Shown here: piece after piece, positions 1-9,308 of the stretch
Position numbering within the stretch: the stretch's first letter is position 1
How the letters are laid out: each line of letters starts with the position of its first letter
DNA from: Neolewinella antarctica
Lineage (GTDB): Bacteria > Bacteroidota > Bacteroidia > Chitinophagales > Saprospiraceae
Length of the DNA: 64,000 nucleotides
Reading direction: 5' to 3'
Assembly: GCF_011927835.1 (NCBI RefSeq)
Contig: NZ_JAATJH010000002.1
Coordinates: forward strand, 1,009,915-1,073,914
Program-made: the position numbers and the translations under genes
The notes under the pieces: generated by a model
Told to the model about the DNA's origin: nothing
What the model saw: the letters and a program-made list of their open reading frames with translations, nothing else
The model's database searches: none

Positions 1-251
1 ACGAGGTATTTATGACCTACCAGCGCGAGTGAGCAGGCCGCAAACATTAGGAATGGAATGGTCAGGCCGATGCGGAACATAAAGTCCTGAATAAAGCTTA
101 ATCGCGCATTCGCCAATTTGAGGCGGCGGAGTAGTTGATGGAGCTCATGCGTAGCAAAGGCCTCCGCCCCACCGGTGAGGATGAGGGCGAAATCATTGTT
201 GCCGGTCCGTTCCAACCGGTTAATTTGACGTCTGATCTTGCCTTTGAGCAT
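1..251 (-). CDS. partial membrane protein of unknown function (N-terminal part)
   Basis: Open on the minus strand from an ATG at 249-251 to the window edge, about 82 codons with no stop, so the 3' end lies outside. The visible part begins MLKGKIRRQINRLE, is basic and amphipathic, and then has a hydrophobic stretch at about residues 65-80 (LTIPFLMFAACSLALV) that looks like a membrane helix. Codon use is GC3-rich like the neighbouring genes, which argues for a real gene. I do not recognise the family. It diverges from recQ across a 447-bp gap. Confidence 0.55.
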   Translation of the reverse strand, partial: MLKGKIRRQINRLERTGNNDFALILTGGAEAFATHELHQLLRRLKLANARLSFIQDFMFRIGLTIPFLMFAACSLALVGHKYL

Positions 252-365
252 AGTGCTTCAAATTTACGTCGTGTACTACCGAAATGTCAAGAGTGGACGT
301 AAATAAGGTTATTTGTTAGGGATTAGGGTAGCGATTATGAGGACATGGGCCAATCGTTGTACCTG

Positions 366-388
366 TTTGCACGGTTGCGGGTGCAAAG
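366..388 (-). repeat. short palindromic element (diverged copy)
   Basis: Read on the minus strand this is a variant of the 20-nt element TTTGCACCCGCGTCCGCGCC: the CTTTGCACCCGC half is kept and the other half has drifted. It is intergenic. Confidence 0.5.
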
Positions 389-454
389 TTGCCGGGGAAA
401 TAGCCAAAAAATACCGCTAAATACATACATCTAGGCCCGGTAGGGTCGCCTTTT

Positions 455-486
455 GTAGCGTGGGGTGTAGCCCCACGTTTTCGTTA
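455..486 (+). repeat. dispersed hairpin repeat, copy 1
   Basis: A 32-nt unit with a 7-bp stem, CGTGGGG/CCCCACG, around a 5-nt loop, followed by TTTTCGTTA. It is identical to 3129-3160 except for one base in the loop. Both copies lie in long gaps upstream of plus-strand genes. The stem followed by a T-run could act as a weak terminator, but conservation of the flanks points to a mobile or regulatory repeat. Confidence 0.65.
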
Positions 487-698
487 TTTGTTGTTATTTT
501 GGTTGTGATTTTTGCCAAATTATCAAAGTCAATCTATACGACGGTCGCAAAATCAACCCAGTCACGCCGCCTTCCCCACCACCGCCATCAACTGGCCAAA
601 TTTAAGCGAGCCCAAAAAATATATTCCCAACAATTCCTACCATTCCCCCACCTTTTCACCATATTTGTATCCTTACAGCAGCTTTTTAGACACACACC

Positions 699-2882
699 AT
701 GACACCCGAACTCGCCAAAACGGCCCTGAAGAAGTACTTCGGCTACGACGGTTACCGCCCGCTCCAGCTCGACATCATCACTAAAGTTTATAAGGGTCAG
801 GACGGCATCGTCCTCATGCCCACCGGCGGCGGTAAATCGGTTTGTTTCCAGATCCCCGCCGTGACGATGAACGGCACCGTCGTCGTCGTCAGCCCACTAA
901 TCTCGTTGATGAAGGACCAGGTCGACGGCCTAAATGCCGTTGGTATCCGGGCTGCTTACCTTAATTCCAGCCAATCGGGTGGGGAGAATCACCAAGTAGA
1001 AACCGCCTTTGAAAACGGCGAACTGCACTTACTTTACGTCAGCCCCGAGAAACTGCTGAGTAACGGCTTCCTCACCTTCCTCAAGCGCCGCAATATCTGC
1101 CTTTTCGCCATCGACGAGGCCCACTGTATTTCCTCCTGGGGCCACGATTTCCGCCCGGAATACACCCGTCTAAAAAGCCTTCGGGAAGTATTCCCGAAAG
1201 TTCCCATCCTGGCTCTCACCGCCACCGCCGACCGCCTCACCCGCCGCGACATGGCCGAGCAGCTAGGTATCCCCGACGCCGAGCAACACATTGCTAGCTT
1301 CAACCGGCCGAACCTGAGTCTGGCCGTCCGCCCCGGCAAGAAAAAGCGGGAACAGATTATCCAGTTCCTGCGCGAGCGCCCCGATCAGGCCGGTATCGTA
1401 TACTGCCTCAGCCGCAAGCAAACCGAGAACCTCGCCGAGAAACTCCGCGAAGCTGGCTATAACGCCCAATCCTACCACGCCGGGTTGCATTCTCAGGAGC
1501 GCGCCGAACGCCAGGCCGATTTTATTAACGACCGGACGCTGATCATTTGCGCCACCATCGCCTTCGGGATGGGCATCGATAAGTCCAACGTCCGCTGGGT
1601 CATCCACTATTCTCTACCCAAAAACCTGGAGAACTACTACCAAGAAATCGGCCGCGCCGGTCGCGACGGTGCCGCCGCCGATACGCTGCTTTTCTACAGC
1701 TACAATGATTATACGGTCCTGAAGAGCATGATCAGCGAGAATGCGAATAGCGAACTACAAATCGCTAAGCTCGACCGGATGAAAGAGTACGCCGACAGCC
1801 TCGCCTGCCGCCGCCGCATTCTGCTCAATTACTTCAGCGAAGACCACTCCGAAGACTGCGGAAACTGCGACATCTGTGCCAACCCGCCCGAGCGTTTCGA
1901 CGGGACGATCCTCGCCCAGCAAGCTCTTTCCGCCGTCTACCGCCTCAAACAGAGCACCGGTGTCAACCTGACCATCGACGTACTGCGCGGCTCCGCCCGT
2001 AGTGAGATCCGAAATAACGGATACGACCGGATCAAGACCTACGGCGCCGGCCGCGACACCAGCTCTTTCGACTGGGGGCAATACTTTAACCAACTCATCA
2101 GCCTGGGCTACCTCTACGTTGCCCATGAGGATTACAATAAAGTAAAACTCACGCCGGCGGCGCAACGGGTTCTGTTCGAGCAAGAAAAGGTCGAACTGGT
2201 GAAGATGTCCATCATCAAAGACCGACGGGAACAAGAAAAAGCCAAGACGCCGAAGCGAGAACGCGCGGCCCGTGTCGGTCAAATGAACGATAGCTTGTTT
2301 GACCTACTCAAAGAATTACGGAAAGAGACCGCCCGCGCGAAGGGCTTACCTCCTTACCTAATTTTCCATGATTCTACCCTCCAGGAAATGGCGACAACCT
2401 TTCCCGTCACCGAGGCGGATATGGCCCGCATCAGCGGGGTAGGGGAGGTGAAGCTGACAAATTATGGTGACGATTTCATGAAAGCCATCAAAGAGTCGGA
2501 CGCTTACGCCGCCGAACAACGCAAGAAGGCCCGGCGGGTTGATAAGGAGCGCATCGGAGATGTGCCCACGCACGAGTTCAGCCTGAAGTCATTCCAGTCC
2601 GGAAATGATATCAAAACAATTGCCAAGAACCGTAGCATCAACGAAGCCACCGTGTTGGGGCACCTAGCTAAATGCTACGTCGGTGGGGCTGACATCGACC
2701 TGGCTCAATTCATCCCCGCCGGCGCGGCTACCTGGATTTCCGAAGCCCGCGCCGCGCTGCCCGAAGCGGAGGGTAACAAGCCCATCGTGGAATGGGTGAA
2801 CGAAAAATACGGTACGCAGTCCGTGGGTTACGGAACGCTAAAGATTTTGGAAGCGCTGGAGACACGTGCGGCCGTCGGGTAG
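699..2882 (+). CDS. recQ: ATP-dependent DNA helicase RecQ
   Basis: A 3'-5' SF2 helicase for recombinational repair and stalled forks. The 727-residue protein has Walker A PTGGGKS at 41-47, DEAH at 139-142, motif III LTATA and motif VI QEIGRAGRDG near 315. The RQC zinc site has cysteines at 370, 387, 390 and 393. A winged-helix region and an HRDC domain (about 533-598) follow. The C-terminal 100 residues resemble the helix-turn-helix tail of Bacteroidota RecQ proteins, explaining why it is longer than the roughly 610-residue E. coli enzyme. The ATG at 699 begins just before the conserved N-terminal helix. It is a monocistronic gene in a repair-rich segment with sbcCD nearby. Confidence 0.97.
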   Translation: MTPELAKTALKKYFGYDGYRPLQLDIITKVYKGQDGIVLMPTGGGKSVCFQIPAVTMNGTVVVVSPLISLMKDQVDGLNAVGIRAAYLNSSQSGGENHQVETAFENGELHLLYVSPEKLLSNGFLTFLKRRNICLFAIDEAHCISSWGHDFRPEYTRLKSLREVFPKVPILALTATADRLTRRDMAEQLGIPDAEQHIASFNRPNLSLAVRPGKKKREQIIQFLRERPDQAGIVYCLSRKQTENLAEKLREAGYNAQSYHAGLHSQERAERQADFINDRTLIICATIAFGMGIDKSNVRWVIHYSLPKNLENYYQEIGRAGRDGAAADTLLFYSYNDYTVLKSMISENANSELQIAKLDRMKEYADSLACRRRILLNYFSEDHSEDCGNCDICANPPERFDGTILAQQALSAVYRLKQSTGVNLTIDVLRGSARSEIRNNGYDRIKTYGAGRDTSSFDWGQYFNQLISLGYLYVAHEDYNKVKLTPAAQRVLFEQEKVELVKMSIIKDRREQEKAKTPKRERAARVGQMNDSLFDLLKELRKETARAKGLPPYLIFHDSTLQEMATTFPVTEADMARISGVGEVKLTNYGDDFMKAIKESDAYAAEQRKKARRVDKERIGDVPTHEFSLKSFQSGNDIKTIAKNRSINEATVLGHLAKCYVGGADIDLAQFIPAGAATWISEARAALPEAEGNKPIVEWVNEKYGTQSVGYGTLKILEALETRAAVG

Positions 2883-3239
2883 TTCATAAGTTAATTAGAA
2901 GAATCCAAGCAGAATTTTTAACACATGAAATGAACGCAGTAAAAACTATGAAGAGCTGAACTTGGCCACGGTGGAGTGCTTCTATCGGACTACCGGTCTT
3001 CCGTAGTTTACTTGGCAGTACGTCAATGCCGTGTTTTAGACAGCAAATTACGGTTGGATTAAAGTCATTATTTTAATCGAGCATCGTAATGATGCTAGCT
3101 GCGGGTAAGTCTCGGAGGGGCGTCTATCGTAGCGTGGGGTGCAGCCCCACGTTTTCGTTAGTACCTACATATTTTGGTTTGGACCGACGACCCAAACCCG
3201 GCGCGGCCCGTTATGATTGAAAAAAACACATCACCACCC
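2883..3239. other. 357-bp intergenic region
   Basis: There is no supported gene between recQ and the GGCT-like gene. It contains copy 2 of the dispersed hairpin repeat (3129-3160) and small imperfect palindromes (for example GACTACCGG...CCGTAGTT near 2988), too weak to call. The base composition is lower in GC than the genes around it. Confidence 0.5.
3129..3160 (+). repeat. dispersed hairpin repeat, copy 2
   Basis: Matches 455-486 at 31 of 32 positions, with the same CGTGGGG/CCCCACG stem and the same TTTTCGTTA tail. It sits 80 bp upstream of the GGCT-like start codon, in the same orientation as copy 1. Confidence 0.65.
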
Positions 3240-3665
3240 ATGAATTTATTCGTCTACGGCACCCTCCTTTCCGATGTCCCCAGTTCCATGGCCAAGTTTT
3301 TACGCCGCCGGGCGACCTTGCTCGGGCCGGCGACGGTCACGGGGAAATTGTATGACCTCGGTATGTACCCCGGTTTCAAAACTAGCGGTAGTGGAGAAGT
3401 ATACGGTGAGTTATATGAGCTAGCTGCTGGAAGCGAAAAGGAGACGATTACCATGCTGGATGCCTACGAGGGCGTCACGGGAGAGAGCGAAGATGAATAC
3501 CGGCGGGTGAAGATCGACTGTCAGCTCAATGGTCGGAAAAGTGTTGATGCACAGACTTACGTATCCAAGAACATTCCATCATCGGCCAAACGCATCGCGA
3601 CGGGCAAGTACGCTAAATTTTACGCCACCAATAAAGAGCATCAGCGCTTCGTCAATGGCGCATAA
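3240..3665 (+). CDS. gamma-glutamylcyclotransferase-like (AIG2/GGCT fold) protein
   Basis: About 141 residues starting MNLFVYGTLL. The YGTL turn near the N-terminus, the YGELYEL strand and the LDAYEGV segment are typical of the AIG2/GGCT barrel-like fold. Members cleave gamma-glutamyl peptides to 5-oxoproline or remove gamma-glutamylamine links; which substrate applies here cannot be told. I chose the ATG at 3240 because the family begins at the F-V-Y-G-T-L strand; the frame stays open upstream to 3174, but that extension is Pro-rich and unlike the family. A DUF421 gene follows 77 bp downstream on the same strand. Confidence 0.85.
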   Translation: MNLFVYGTLLSDVPSSMAKFLRRRATLLGPATVTGKLYDLGMYPGFKTSGSGEVYGELYELAAGSEKETITMLDAYEGVTGESEDEYRRVKIDCQLNGRKSVDAQTYVSKNIPSSAKRIATGKYAKFYATNKEHQRFVNGA

Positions 3666-3742
3666 TCTTATTATTAGGTTAAACCGAATGGCTAACCAGA
3701 TGAGTGGCGAACTTTGGGGGACGTACCTGCCTTAGCGGTGAT

Positions 3743-4366
3743 ATGTACGAATTTCTCCAACCAGACTGGGTAAGCATCAGTCAGATTCTCATCACCGCAC
3801 CGTTATTATACCTCGTCGTTATCATCGGAATAAGAACGGTCGGTAACCGGTCTACCTCCGCGATGAATAATTTCGATTGGATCGTGACGGTAGCCATCGG
3901 TGGCATTTTTGCTTCGACGGTGATCATAGACAGCGCGAATCTACTTGATGGGGTGATTGGTATTTGTCTCCTCCTGGGCTTACAGTACTGCTTGACCCTG
4001 CTGGTCCGGAAATCAAAAATGGCCCGAGGTTGGCTTAAAGCCACGCCACAATTACTGGTGTACGAAGGGAAATTTTTGGAGGATAATATGGATGCAGAAA
4101 GAATTGTCCGTGAAGAAGTGTACGCCGCCATCCGCGATAAAGGGTACAAAAGTATTGACGACATCTACGCGGTCGTTCTGGAAACCAACGCCCGGCTCAG
4201 TATCATTCCCAACAAGGACGACGACCAGAAAGGCTTCTCTCTCGCCGACGTCGGCGGTCTGCCGGACGGGTTAACCAAAGACCTCGAGGACCGGGGCGAT
4301 GGTGACGATACGGATGAGGAAGACCGAAAGGCGGAAATGACGTCAGCTTCATTAGTGACCGCGTAG
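3743..4366 (+). CDS. DUF421 (YetF-like) membrane protein
   Basis: About 207 residues. The N-terminal third holds three hydrophobic segments (about 10-30, 40-60, 65-85), followed by the soluble DUF421 domain, recognisable from TPQLLVYEG, then IVREEVYAAIRDKGY and IDDIYAVVLETNARLSIIP. The domain is known from Bacillus YetF/YrbG; its function is unresolved. The C-terminus is an acidic tail (GDGDDTDEEDRKAE). The ATG at 3743 is preferred because the 13 upstream in-frame codons would put polar residues before the first membrane helix. The frame overlaps no other gene. Confidence 0.85.
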   Translation: MYEFLQPDWVSISQILITAPLLYLVVIIGIRTVGNRSTSAMNNFDWIVTVAIGGIFASTVIIDSANLLDGVIGICLLLGLQYCLTLLVRKSKMARGWLKATPQLLVYEGKFLEDNMDAERIVREEVYAAIRDKGYKSIDDIYAVVLETNARLSIIPNKDDDQKGFSLADVGGLPDGLTKDLEDRGDGDDTDEEDRKAEMTSASLVTA

Positions 4367-4497
4367 TCAGCCCTTAGCTGAGCATATGCTTCACCTAACC
4401 CGTAAACGACTTATCTTTAATTAGTGAAAACACACGGCAATCTTTGAATTTTCGCGGGCCAATCCGTTACTTAGCCGCCCCGAAAATCCCTGATACT

Positions 4498-5778
4498 TTG
4501 CGCATTTTACACACCGCCGACTGGCACCTCGGCCACCGCCTTTACGACCAGGACCGGACGCCCGAACACACCGCCGCTCTTGCCTGGCTACTGGAATTAA
4601 TTGAGTTAGAAAAGATCGACGTCGTCATCATCGCCGGCGATATTTTTGACGTCACGAACCCTTCCAACCAGGCGCGAGAACTCTACTACGGTTTTTTATC
4701 CGGCTTACTGAAGTCTTCCGTCAAGGGTGCCATCGTCGTTGGGGGTAATCACGATTCACCCTCCATGTTGGACGCGCCACGTCAATTGATGCAGGCGCTC
4801 AATCTGCACGTAGTAGGTGCGGCGCGGTCGCAGGTGCAAGATCAGGTGGTAAAGCTGGGTTGGGGGGAAGGCCTCGATGAAGAAGAATTAGTCGTCGCGG
4901 CGGTTCCCTTCCTCCGGGAGCGAGACGTACGGAAATCTAAGTTCGGGGAAACTACCGAGGAGCGGAAAGAAGCCCTCCGGCAAGGTATTCAGGCGCATTT
5001 CGAAGCGGTCGCCGAGGCGGCAAAATCCGCTCGTTCTGATGATACGGTACCAATCGTAGCAACCGGTCATCTCTTCGTTGGCGGCGCGACTGATGCGGAA
5101 GACAAAAAGTCCCACATCTACCAAGCAGACGAGAATAATATCGAGGCCGGCCAGTTTCCGGATTGTTTTGATTACGTCGCCCTGGGTCACGTCCACCGGG
5201 CGCAGAGTATTGATGGGAACGAGCGGGTTCGGTACTGCGGATCACTCATTCCCCTGACTTTCGTGGAAGGGCAACGGCAGCGGAGCGTCAGAATCGTCGA
5301 CGTCAATAAGGCTGGAGAACCGATTTCAACCCGCAAGGTATTTGTTCCCTCCAGCAGACCACTGCACCGGCTACACGGGGAATGGCCGAAGCTGGAAAAA
5401 GATATCCAAACTCTGGTGGCGGACTGGAAAGCTAGCGACCGGCAGGGGCTTTTAGCCTGGGGAGAAGTCCGGATTAAAAGTGACGAACTCATCCCCAATC
5501 TCCGCGAAAAGCTCGCTGATTGCGTTCGGGAAGCGCTCGGTGATGACGCTGATGGAGAGCCCATTCGCTTTCTACGCGCTTCGCGCGACCGCCTTAACCC
5601 GGCACCCGCGTCCGCGCAAAAAGAAATGCGAGAATTGGATGAATTGGAACCGGCCGACGTATTCAAAATCGTTTGCGAGGCCGAAGACTTAAGCCCGGCA
5701 CTAACCGAAGAAGTCACGCAAGATTTCCGCGCCCTCATTAACTGGCACCAGGACCAGGACCAAGCCGCCACCGCATGA
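4498..5778 (+). CDS. sbcD: exonuclease SbcCD subunit D
   Basis: The Mre11-type nuclease subunit of SbcCD, which opens hairpins and trims blocked DNA ends. Metallophosphoesterase motifs appear in order: HTADWHLGH at the N-terminus, IIAGDIFD, GGNHDSPS, ATGHLFV and ALGHVH. The family starts at (M)RILHTADWHLGH, which here follows a TTG at 4498-4500; no ATG is close, and the frame stays open to another TTG at 4444. The C-terminal third is the capping domain. The stop overlaps the start of sbcC by 4 nt (ATGA), so the two are probably translationally coupled. One short palindromic-element copy lies in frame at 5601-5620, encoding roughly PAPASAQK. Confidence 0.95.
   Translation: MRILHTADWHLGHRLYDQDRTPEHTAALAWLLELIELEKIDVVIIAGDIFDVTNPSNQARELYYGFLSGLLKSSVKGAIVVGGNHDSPSMLDAPRQLMQALNLHVVGAARSQVQDQVVKLGWGEGLDEEELVVAAVPFLRERDVRKSKFGETTEERKEALRQGIQAHFEAVAEAAKSARSDDTVPIVATGHLFVGGATDAEDKKSHIYQADENNIEAGQFPDCFDYVALGHVHRAQSIDGNERVRYCGSLIPLTFVEGQRQRSVRIVDVNKAGEPISTRKVFVPSSRPLHRLHGEWPKLEKDIQTLVADWKASDRQGLLAWGEVRIKSDELIPNLREKLADCVREALGDDADGEPIRFLRASRDRLNPAPASAQKEMRELDELEPADVFKIVCEAEDLSPALTEEVTQDFRALINWHQDQDQAATA
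5601..5620 (+). repeat. short palindromic element inside sbcD
   Basis: GGCACCCGCGTCCGCGCAAA is the 20-nt element with its first bases and last two bases changed. It is read in frame near the SbcD C-terminus, in a stretch likely to be a surface loop. Confidence 0.5.
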
Positions 5779-8700
5779 GAATTTTACGACTACGCATTCT
5801 GAACCTGAATAGCCTGCGCGGGGAGCACACGATCGACTTCACGAAGGAGCCGCTCGCCCACCACCAACTTTACGCCATCGTCGGGCCGACCGGGGCGGGG
5901 AAAACGACCATCCTAGACGCAATCACGCTCGCGCTTTACGACCAGACCGAACGCAATAAAGGAGAAAACGACCGCAAAGACGGCACCGGGAGCGTGCTCA
6001 GCTACGGCGAAGGAGAATGCGCCGCCGAACTGGAATTCGAAAACCCGCAGGGAAGATTCCGCTGTCTCTGGACGCGCAAACGCGCCCGCAAAAAATCCGA
6101 CGGTGCCCTGCAGAGCGCCAAACATAGCATCGGCCGGGTTGACGTTGAGACCGGTGAAATTGAATTGCTCGCCGAGAAAAAGCGCGAAACACTCGCCAAA
6201 GTAGAAGAAATTGTTGGGCTGGATTACGAACGCTTCGTCCGCTCCACCATGTTGACGCAGGGAGAATTCGCCCGTTTTCTAAAATCGGATGCGGGAAATA
6301 AAGCTGCCATCCTCGAAAAGATTACCGGGACAAAGATCTACCAGGAACTAAGTGAAGCCGCTTTCCAACGGAACAAAATAGCCAAGGAACTCTACGATGA
6401 TGCCGTGAAAGCGCTTGAATCCGATCCGCCACTGGCCCCGGAAGACCGCGAGCAGCTGGTGCAAGAACGGAGCGAGCAAGAAACTACGCTCACCACTGAG
6501 CGCACAAATCTCGACCGTGTCAGCACGACCATCAATCAGTATAAAGAACTAGCTAGTCTTGAAGAACAACTAGAAGCGACCGCAAAAGAAAGCGCCATCC
6601 TTGAAGAAGCATGGCTCGCCTTAAACCCCGAACGAGCCGCCCTCGCACAGAGTCAGGAGGTGCAGGACCTGCGCGCTGATCTAGACACCACAGCGCGATT
6701 GGATAAAGAATTACTTCGTCTCGACGAGGAGCTCAGCCGGCTTTCCACAAGCAATGACGACCGACGAGCGGTCGTGGCTACGGCAAACAAACTCGCCACG
6801 GATTGCCGATCGAACTTGTCAGAATTTCTCGCAAAACTGCCCGCTCGGGAAAGAAAATTCGATCAGGCTGCTACGTTAGAAAAGGAGATCGACGCGGTAA
6901 TCAGCGGCCTGAAAGTGATGGGCGAACAACGTGTCGTCAACGAGAAAGAACGCGCACGAATCACCGGAGCAATTGCCGAGCGCAAGACGGAGGTAGACCG
7001 GCTGGAAAAAGCGCTTGGGGGAAGGACCGCCGAACAAATCGAACTCCAGGCGAAAACGATTGAAGACCGATTATCTGATTACCGAAAGGAGATAGAGCAG
7101 CTACGGACCTGGCTCGATATCCGCAAGATCAAAGATCGAGTTGCTAAGGGTGTAGCGGAAAAGGAGACCCATGAAATAGCAATCACCCAGTATAAAATCG
7201 ATCTGACTGCTAAGCAGCAAATATTAGCTAAAGCCGAGACTGCGCGCGCTTCGTGCGAGGACCGAGAGAAATTTCTCCTCGTCCGGGAAAGCCTGGAAAA
7301 ACACCGCCATGATTTGAAGGATGGTGATTCCTGTCCGCTGTGTGGTGCGCTGGATCACCCCGCGTTGAAAGATTACGAGCCAGTCACGGATGCCGCTAGG
7401 GGAGAAGCGGCGATGGCGAGAGCCGTAGCGCAGGATGAAGCTACTCGGGCCAACGAAGCGTTTGTCCGCGCTCGTGAAATACTGCGTAATACGGAGCTCA
7501 TCAGGACAAAAGTGCTTACGGAGGTAGAGGCGTTGGAGAAAGAAGTAACCGGTATTAAAAAACCGGCGGGTGATAATACCCAGGCCGCCGACCAGCTCAT
7601 TCTTCAGATTGATGCGGAGAGAAGTAACTCCCGCAAAGCTGAAACCGAACTGAAAGAGATCCAAACTCTATTAACCTCCCTGCCCCAACTGCGAAAGGCG
7701 GAAACCGAACTCGTGAGTTACCGAGATCAAATTTCCGGGTTCGATGCAGCGGGGAAAGAACTGGACGGCAAAATTGAAGCAGCGGAGCAGATTTCCGCCG
7801 CCAGAAAAGCTAAGGTTGAAGAACTTCTGGGCGGATGCCACACCTCCGCGCACTGCCGTAAACTAACGGCTACCAAGCGCCAGGAATTAGAGGCTGCCTC
7901 GGGCGGTGCCGAGCAGCAAGCTTTGCGGCGTCAATCCGAATTAGACCAGGTAAGTACTCAGCTGACGGAAGCGAGTAAACGCCGCGCGACGTTTCACGAA
8001 GACAACACCCTTACCAAAGTCAAGCTCGGAACGGAACTAGCTAAGCTAAATCTTACCGAAACCGAAGCACGAATTCGTCTGCTCTCTACCGCTGAAGAAG
8101 CGCAACTACGCACCACGATTACCGCCGCCAACGACCGCCGTACGGTAGCCGGTACGCGCTTCACTCAACTTACCGAGGATGCCGAAAAGCGGAAACGGGT
8201 ATTGGCCGGAGAACCATCGCTTACGGCGCTAACCGAGCAAAAGACAGTCCTTGAGCAAACCGTCGGGGCCACGCAGGAGACGATCGGCCAACTCAAACTC
8301 CGCCTCCAGCAAGACGACGACCGGATTACCCGAACCGCCGCGGGAAGAGAACAATTAGACGGGCTGCGCAAAGAACGTGATCGCTGGTCGCGCCTCAACG
8401 ACCTCATTGGTTCCTCGGACGGTAAGAAATTCCGGAGCTACGCGCAAGCCATCACCCTCCAGCGGTTGATCGACATTGGTAACGCTCACCTGGAAAACAT
8501 CAGCCCGCGTTATCGGATGGAATACGAGCCACCCGAGCGGGGCGGTAAGGAGGAACTCAATATGATCATTATCGATCAATTTCAGAACGACAATCGGCGG
8601 ACTATGGCCACCTTAAGTGGTGGGGAGACATTTTTGATCAGTCTCGCGCTCGCGCTCGGCTTGTCCGATTTGGCGAGTGGGAAATCACTTATTCAGTCAC

Positions 8701-8897
8701 TCTTCATTGACGAGGGCTTCGGTACGTTGGACGGCAAAACGCTGGACAAGGCCATGACGACGCTGGAAGGATTACAGGCGCAGGGAAAAACTATCGGCTT
8801 GATCAGCCACGTGCCTCAGTTGCGGGAGCGGATTCAGTGTCAGTTGGTGCTGGAGCCGGTGGGGGATGGGTTTAGTAAGATTGAGTTGGTGGGTTAG
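5775..8897 (+). CDS. sbcC: exonuclease SbcCD subunit C (SMC-like ATPase)
   Basis: A 1040-residue Rad50-type ATPase. Walker A GPTGAGKTT lies at about 37-45. Long heptad-rich coiled coils flank the zinc hook CPLC at residues 520-523. In the C-terminal lobe the ABC signature LSGGE is near 947 and Walker B LFIDEGFGTLD near 976-986. The length and hook position are as expected for SbcC. It pairs with SbcD to form the ATP-gated nuclease. The ATG overlaps the sbcD stop. No terminator is evident downstream. Confidence 0.97.
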   Translation: MRILRLRILNLNSLRGEHTIDFTKEPLAHHQLYAIVGPTGAGKTTILDAITLALYDQTERNKGENDRKDGTGSVLSYGEGECAAELEFENPQGRFRCLWTRKRARKKSDGALQSAKHSIGRVDVETGEIELLAEKKRETLAKVEEIVGLDYERFVRSTMLTQGEFARFLKSDAGNKAAILEKITGTKIYQELSEAAFQRNKIAKELYDDAVKALESDPPLAPEDREQLVQERSEQETTLTTERTNLDRVSTTINQYKELASLEEQLEATAKESAILEEAWLALNPERAALAQSQEVQDLRADLDTTARLDKELLRLDEELSRLSTSNDDRRAVVATANKLATDCRSNLSEFLAKLPARERKFDQAATLEKEIDAVISGLKVMGEQRVVNEKERARITGAIAERKTEVDRLEKALGGRTAEQIELQAKTIEDRLSDYRKEIEQLRTWLDIRKIKDRVAKGVAEKETHEIAITQYKIDLTAKQQILAKAETARASCEDREKFLLVRESLEKHRHDLKDGDSCPLCGALDHPALKDYEPVTDAARGEAAMARAVAQDEATRANEAFVRAREILRNTELIRTKVLTEVEALEKEVTGIKKPAGDNTQAADQLILQIDAERSNSRKAETELKEIQTLLTSLPQLRKAETELVSYRDQISGFDAAGKELDGKIEAAEQISAARKAKVEELLGGCHTSAHCRKLTATKRQELEAASGGAEQQALRRQSELDQVSTQLTEASKRRATFHEDNTLTKVKLGTELAKLNLTETEARIRLLSTAEEAQLRTTITAANDRRTVAGTRFTQLTEDAEKRKRVLAGEPSLTALTEQKTVLEQTVGATQETIGQLKLRLQQDDDRITRTAAGREQLDGLRKERDRWSRLNDLIGSSDGKKFRSYAQAITLQRLIDIGNAHLENISPRYRMEYEPPERGGKEELNMIIIDQFQNDNRRTMATLSGGETFLISLALALGLSDLASGKSLIQSLFIDEGFGTLDGKTLDKAMTTLEGLQAQGKTIGLISHVPQLRERIQCQLVLEPVGDGFSKIELVG

Positions 8898-8924
8898 TTC
8901 CGCATACTCGACCCGTGTCCGTCC

Positions 8925-9110
8925 TTACATCGCCGCTTTCCAGAACCGGGCGCTGCCCGTCAGGCCGTGAACCCAGGCGATCGGGGCCTTGGTGGCGAGC
9001 GGATTGCGGTGGATGATCAGGGCCGGCCGGTGGCCGGCGTAGCTTACGTAAGTGAGTTTCGGGATGCGAAAGGAAATTTTGGGTAAAATCAGTGAAGTAG
9101 ACAATAACAC
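8925..9110 (-). CDS. possible small protein of about 61 residues, unrecognised
   Basis: On the minus strand an open frame ends at 8925 with TAA. The last 45 codons have the strong G/C bias at position 3 seen in real genes here, and read KLTYVSYAGHRPALIIHR then NPLATKAPIAWVHGL, which looks protein-like. No ATG is well placed; GTG at 9110 or TTG at 9104 are candidate starts. It is convergent with sbcC, 27 bp after its stop. It could be a short gene or the remnant of a longer one whose 5' part is lost. I cannot assign a family. Confidence 0.3.
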   Translation of the reverse strand: MLLSTSLILPKISFRIPKLTYVSYAGHRPALIIHRNPLATKAPIAWVHGLTGSARFWKAAM

Positions 9111-9308
9111 CGCGTGGTAACTTTTGCCCTCGCAACCGAACGATTGCGGCAACCCGCAGGTTTGGAAAACACGGACTATATTGTCCCTCCCGCACAAATG
9201 GCTGGCGCACTCGACTCCGTCAGGACGCCTACCGGCTACGGTTCTCATGAAAAGCTCATTTTGCCAGCCACCGGGATATTTTTTTTAAACCCAAAACTGC
9301 ACGATTAT

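Larger units (their letters stand above)
252..698. other. 447-bp intergenic region with repeats
   Basis: The region separates two divergent genes. It holds a short palindromic-element copy (366-388) and one copy of a repeated hairpin (455-486), listed separately. The rest is AT-richer than the coding DNA, with no convincing ORF. A CATATTTG near 661-668 resembles the Bacteroidota -7 box with one mismatch, but I see no partnered -33 box. Confidence 0.5.

Noticed and set aside
2988-3010. GACTACCGG...CCGTAGT inverted repeat
   Set aside because: Short, imperfect and single; not distinguishable from background.
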